Source: Nitrospiraceae bacterium
GTDB taxonomy: Bacteria > Nitrospirota > Thermodesulfovibrionia > UBA6902
DNA: 7,561 bases
Reading direction: 5' to 3'
NCBI GenBank assembly: GCA_020354155.1
Contig: CP070644.1
Location: 1,134,528 to 1,142,088 of the forward strand
The translations under genes were made by a program, and so were the position numbers. Positions 5,423 to 7,561 of the stretch are shown one piece after another. The notes beneath the pieces are model-generated. The model had not been told where the DNA came from. It ran no database searches and was given only the letters and a program-made list of their open reading frames with translations. How positions within the stretch are numbered: position 1 is the stretch's first letter; every line of letters starts with the position of its first letter.

Positions 5423-5596
5423 GTCATTCCCCGATTAAGTCGGGGAATCCAGCCTCTTTTTCCTGGATTGTCCGATCAAGTCGGACAATGACAGACAAGA
5501 GGTGTTTTTCTACACGGTCCCCAATATAGCATTTTGGACCGATGCGAGAAAATGCTTTATTCAAAAAGATTGATTCCACATCACTCACGGAATGAC
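5423..5596. repeat. Composite palindromic intergenic element between rluB and aspS
   Basis: Unit 1 (5423-5452) is GTC, a hairpin ATTCCCCGA/TCGGGGAAT, then CCAG. Unit 2 (5463-5492) is its inverted counterpart: CTGG, a hairpin ATTGTCCGA/TCGGACAAT, then GAC. The stem sequences differ, but each is perfectly self-paired, which is covariation between two copies. A weaker third unit (5571-5596) has ATTCC/GGAAT and ends in AATGAC, so GTCATTCC and GGAATGAC form the outer ends. Between units 2 and 3, AGCATTTT/AAAATGCT (5528-5535, 5549-5556) and GGTCC/GGACC (5516-5520, 5536-5540) add overlapping inverted repeats. No gene is supported inside. It resembles REP-type elements. Confidence 0.75.
5523..5531 (-). 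promoter_or_regulatory. Possible extended -10 promoter for aspS
   Basis: The minus strand reads TGCTATATT, a TG extension followed by a -10 box matching four of six consensus bases. No good -35 box is seen 17 bases upstream, as is common for extended -10 promoters. It would give a leader of about 150 nt containing the hairpins of repeat units 1 and 2. Read-through from rluB is the alternative. Confidence 0.3.
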
Positions 5597-5618
5597 AATC
5601 TACTAAAGTCATTATAAA

Positions 5619-6341
5619 TTAATTCTTATCAACTTCCCTTTTCAGCTTTGCCACTTCCTCAGGAGTAAGATAGCGGTATTCACCCGGCTTCAGGCTCTCC
5701 AGCTCAAGGCCGTTTATTTTTATCCTGATCAGTTTTATCACAGGGTGCCTCACCTTTTCAAACATCCTTCTGACCTGCCTCTTACGGCCTTCGTGAATAG
5801 TAATATCAACCCATGTGTTGGCCTTCAGTTTCTTTACCCTTCTGATCTTAGCGGGAGCTGTTACTCCGTCTTCCAGTCTGACGCCTCTTTCCAGCTTTAC
5901 CCTGTCTTTTTCATCAAGAAAGCCATCGATCTTGACCCTGTAGGTCTTTGGAATTTTGTTTCTCGGATGGAGAATTGCATTTGCCAGATCACCATCGTTG
6001 GTCATAATGAGCAGTCCTTCAGAATTAAAATCAAGCCTTCCAACAGGAAAAACCTTCGCCTTCACTCTCTTGAAATAATCATTCACAACAGGACGTTTCT
6101 CAGGATCGTACATTGCTGTAAGGCACTTCACCGGCTTGTTAAATATCATGTACACCTTTGAGCCAGCATGGCTTATAAGCCTGCCTCGTACCTTTATATG
6201 GTCTCTTTGCAGATCGGCCTTCATGCCCAGGGTAGCCGGTACGCCGTTCACCCTTACAAGGCCTTCAAGGATCATTTCTTCAGCCTTTCTTCGTGAAGCA
6301 ATACCGCATCTGGATAAAATTTTCTGGATACGCTCTTCCAT
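5619..6341 (-). CDS. rluB: 23S rRNA pseudouridine synthase, RsuA/RluB/E/F family (RluB-like)
   Basis: The 240-aa protein begins with an S4 RNA-binding domain (about 1-50: MEERIQKILSRCGIASRRKAEE). The catalytic domain follows, with GRLDFNSEGLLIMTNDG at 101-117, where Asp104 in GRLD is the catalytic aspartate of pseudouridine synthases. The C-terminal part has EGRKRQVRRMFEKVRHPV (184-201), typical of the RsuA/RluB group. It isomerises a specific uridine in ribosomal RNA; RluB acts near the peptidyl transferase centre of 23S rRNA. Assignment to RluB rather than RluE, RluF or RsuA is by overall resemblance. The frame is open up to 6401, but those 20 extra codons read partly through a palindromic repeat and have no family similarity, so the ATG at 6341 is chosen. 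No clear Shine-Dalgarno sequence is visible. The repeat ends 41 bases before the start. Confidence 0.9.
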   Translation of the reverse strand: MEERIQKILSRCGIASRRKAEEMILEGLVRVNGVPATLGMKADLQRDHIKVRGRLISHAGSKVYMIFNKPVKCLTAMYDPEKRPVVNDYFKRVKAKVFPVGRLDFNSEGLLIMTNDGDLANAILHPRNKIPKTYRVKIDGFLDEKDRVKLERGVRLEDGVTAPAKIRRVKKLKANTWVDITIHEGRKRQVRRMFEKVRHPVIKLIRIKINGLELESLKPGEYRYLTPEEVAKLKREVDKN

Positions 6342-6382
6342 AATTTCATTACAGTCTGATAGTGTAACATTTCTTTTGATAA

Positions 6383-6419
6383 AAATAGGGACACATCCCA
6401 ACGGGATGTGTCCCTATTT
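6383..6419. repeat. Perfect 17-bp stem palindrome upstream of rluB
   Basis: AAATAGGGACACATCCC (6383-6399) and its exact reverse complement (6403-6419) enclose a 3-nt loop. Sequences with GGGACACATCC or its complement are, from memory, common in dispersed repeats of environmental bacteria, some linked to REP-associated tyrosine transposases. On the minus strand the stem is followed by a short T-rich tract (ATTTTTATC), so it may also act as a terminator for the lipoprotein gene upstream. The perfection of the stem suggests recent origin or selection. Confidence 0.75.
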
Positions 6420-6446
6420 CATAAACTTATTGGTTTTATAACAGTT

Positions 6447-6545
6447 TGTCATTTCGAGAAGCTAGGCGACGAGAAATCTTATATTATGCAGTGCAGATAG
6501 ATTTCTCACATACGCCTGCCTGCGGCAGGCAGGTTCGAAATGACA
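6447..6545. repeat. 99-bp MITE-like element with 11-bp terminal inverted repeats
   Basis: TGTCATTTCGA (6447-6457) and TCGAAATGACA (6535-6545) are perfect terminal inverted repeats. Inside are GAGAAATCT/AGATTTCTC (6471-6479, 6499-6507) and a compact palindrome, CCTGCCTG/CAGGCAGG (6515-6522, 6526-6533). The whole can fold as a closed stem with internal arms. It has no coding capacity, so any movement would need a transposase acting in trans. The ends GTCATT...AATGAC and the inner AATC/GATT ends match the plan of the 5423-5596 element. It starts 15 bases after the lipoprotein stop. Confidence 0.75.
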
Positions 6546-6559
6546 GTCAAGTTAATTTC

Positions 6560-6975
6560 CTAATACCGCTGCTCTGTTTTTTCTCCTTCACAGACTTCTT
6601 TGATCTGGTCTCTGACAAGACGTCCGTCTTCCCACACCTTCTCCTGGACCTTGTGACAATTAGTCCGGGCATTATAATCGACAGGATAGGCCTCATATCT
6701 GCCCCTGCCGTCAGTGGTCCTGTACTCAACGGGCCGGTTTGCCACTGCAGCTTCTCTTGCTGCCTGGGTGGAAATATCAGTGATTGTTGCGCCCGCAATT
6801 GCACCCAGCACTGCTCCCCATACACCACCTCTCCAGGGATTGCTGTTGTCAAGCATCGCTCCTGCAGCTCCGCCGAGTACTGCCCCCGTCCCTGCACCCT
6901 GGGCATGATACTGAGTGCAGCCGAATGTTAAAACAATCAATGCCAGAACTGCTGCTAATGCAATATTTTTTTCAT
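6560..6975 (-). CDS. Glycine-zipper lipoprotein-like protein with an apparent frameshift in its signal peptide
   Basis: From 6940 to 6560 the frame encodes VLTFGC, two glycine-rich helices (GAGTGAVLGGAAGAML and GGVWGAVLGAIAGA) and a polar C-terminal part with two cysteines. This is the layout of small outer-membrane glycine-zipper proteins. The frame lacks an ATG. An ATG at 6975-6973 with AAGGGGG five bases upstream opens a different frame that stops after six codons. It is followed by a run of seven A (complement of T at 6966-6972). One more A would give MKKNIALAAVLALIVLTFGC, a fitting signal peptide, and a 138-aa protein with Cys20 as the possible lipid site. The lipobox TFGC is atypical. 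The gene may be phase-variable, slippage-dependent, mutated, or affected by a sequencing error. Function is unknown; an envelope role is inferred. Confidence 0.7.
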
Positions 6976-6980
6976 AATAG

Positions 6981-6987
6981 CCCCCTT
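6981..6987 (-). promoter_or_regulatory. Ribosome binding site supporting the lipoprotein start at 6975
   Basis: The minus strand reads AAGGGGG five bases before ATG at 6975-6973. It is close to consensus and shows that this ATG, which is out of frame with the body of the protein, is the intended start. Confidence 0.6.
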
Positions 6988-6990
6988 TTT

Positions 6991-7275
6991 GGTTTTATGG
7001 TTTATCGTACTCAAAATATTGACGGCATACTAATACTGCCCGGTTTAAATAAAATATCAAAAATTAAAAATCAAATTTAAGGAAATAATCATTCATGAAG
7101 ACTCATCCATAATTTTTATCTTTGATCTTTACATTTTAATTTCATCAAGAAGGCTGTTTCACTTTTTTCCCTGTACTCATCCAACCAAGCCAAATACCTG
7201 TTCTTCCGCTTGATTTCTATATACCATAAAATAAGCTGTAAATGTGAAGTTTCTATGAAAGATGATGCGAACGGA
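6991..7275. other. Intergenic region between guaA and the lipoprotein gene
   Basis: About 285 bases, strongly A/T-rich around 7041-7140, with no gene I can support. TTGATT (7074-7069) and TTGATA (7060-7055) on the minus strand resemble -35 boxes, but no well-spaced -10 box follows, so the promoter of the lipoprotein gene is not assigned. No convincing terminator for guaA is visible. The 9-bp direct repeat ACTCATCCA at 7101-7109 and 7175-7183 may be chance. Confidence 0.4.
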
Positions 7276-7561
7276 CTATTCCCACTCGATCGTAGCCGGG
7301 GGTTTGCCTGAAATATCATACGCTACCCGCGAGATCCCATCCACCTCATTTATTATCCTCCGTGATACATGATCAAGAAAGTCATAGGGCAGATGGGCCC
7401 ATCGGGCTGTCATAAAATCAACGGTTTCTACCGCTCGCAAGGCAATAACATAATCATAACGCCTGTTGTCACCGATAACCCCGACAGACCTTACAGGCAG
7501 AAAAACGGTAAATGCCTGACTTGTCTTATCGTACAGTTCCCAATGCCTCAGCTCACTGATA
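7276..7561 (-). CDS. guaA: GMP synthase (glutamine-hydrolysing), C-terminal fragment
   Basis: The last 94 codons are present and the 5' part lies beyond the window. The translated end includes VFLPVRSVGVIGD, YDYVIALRAVET, FMTARWAHLPYDFL and the terminal GKPPATIEWE, which is the conserved C-terminus of GuaA. This part is the dimerisation domain, and the terminal residues contribute to binding XMP. The complete enzyme converts XMP to GMP using ATP and ammonia from glutamine in purine synthesis. The TAG stop is at 7278-7276. Reaction products include AMP and pyrophosphate, but nothing suggests a functional link with the distant adk gene. Confidence 0.96.
   Translation of the reverse strand, partial: ISELRHWELYDKTSQAFTVFLPVRSVGVIGDNRRYDYVIALRAVETVDFMTARWAHLPYDFLDHVSRRIINEVDGISRVAYDISGKPPATIEWE

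Noticed and set aside
5423..5492. Paired hairpins considered as a CRISPR array or attachment site
   Set aside because: Units are inverted rather than direct repeats, spacers are not unique fragments of regular length, and no cas or integrase gene is present.
5424..5612. 62-codon minus-strand open frame between rluB and aspS
   Set aside because: More than half is translated palindromic repeat; such frames arise commonly from these elements. No Shine-Dalgarno site.
6342..6401. 20-codon N-terminal extension of RluB
   Set aside because: It reads into a dispersed palindrome, has no Shine-Dalgarno site, and the family S4 domain starts at MEERIQ.
6714..6908. Plus-strand alanine/proline-rich open frame opposite the glycine-zipper protein
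   Set aside because: Antisense reading of glycine and alanine codons gives such low-complexity frames; no independent evidence.
7116..7319. 67-codon minus-strand open frame overlapping the guaA end
   Set aside because: Its first part is a shifted frame of guaA, and the remainder (with a run like YLAWLDEYREK) matches nothing I recognise and has no start or ribosome site of its own.

Overview
The window looks like chromosomal DNA of an anaerobic sulfate-reducing (dissimilatory) bacterium. The evidence is a sulfate-activation cluster on the minus strand, adk, then sat, then the first 18 codons of what I read as aprB (APS reductase beta subunit). A PEP-CTERM/exosortase-sorted surface protein with a likely sigma-54 promoter suggests a lineage such as Nitrospirota (Thermodesulfovibrionales-like) or Desulfobacterota. 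I lean to Nitrospirota from the style of the PEP-CTERM tail, but the sequence here cannot settle this.

Every recognisable gene is on the minus strand, so the order of transcription runs from high to low coordinates: the guaA 3' end (7561-7276), a glycine-zipper lipoprotein-like gene (6975-6560, apparent frameshift), an RluB-type 23S rRNA pseudouridine synthase (6341-5619), aspS (5367-3577), a PEP-CTERM protein (3250-2690), adk (2108-1464), sat (1423-212) and aprB (from 56, running off the window).

The adk-sat-aprB block makes metabolic sense. Sat makes APS and PPi from sulfate and ATP, APS reductase turns APS into sulfite and AMP, and adenylate kinase returns AMP to ADP at the cost of a second ATP. 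The adk-sat gap is 40 bp, and a good sigma-70-like promoter lies upstream of adk. The sat-aprB spacer is 155 bp and holds three tandem perfect stem-loops plus an orphan Shine-Dalgarno sequence. The other genes are housekeeping: purine synthesis, tRNA charging and rRNA modification. The AspRS carries the His30/Gly82 signature of the non-discriminating type, which implies tRNA-dependent asparagine synthesis through GatCAB.

The spacers are rich in short palindromic elements: a 174-bp element between rluB and aspS, a 99-bp element between the lipoprotein gene and rluB, a 37-bp near-perfect hairpin upstream of rluB, and a CCCTCTCCC-type hairpin near 2580. The first two share one architecture and look like one dispersed intergenic repeat family. 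I see no CRISPR array, insertion sequence with a transposase, tRNA or rRNA gene, and no clear unknown multigene system. The most useful leads are the regulatory and repeat structures and the homopolymer frameshift.
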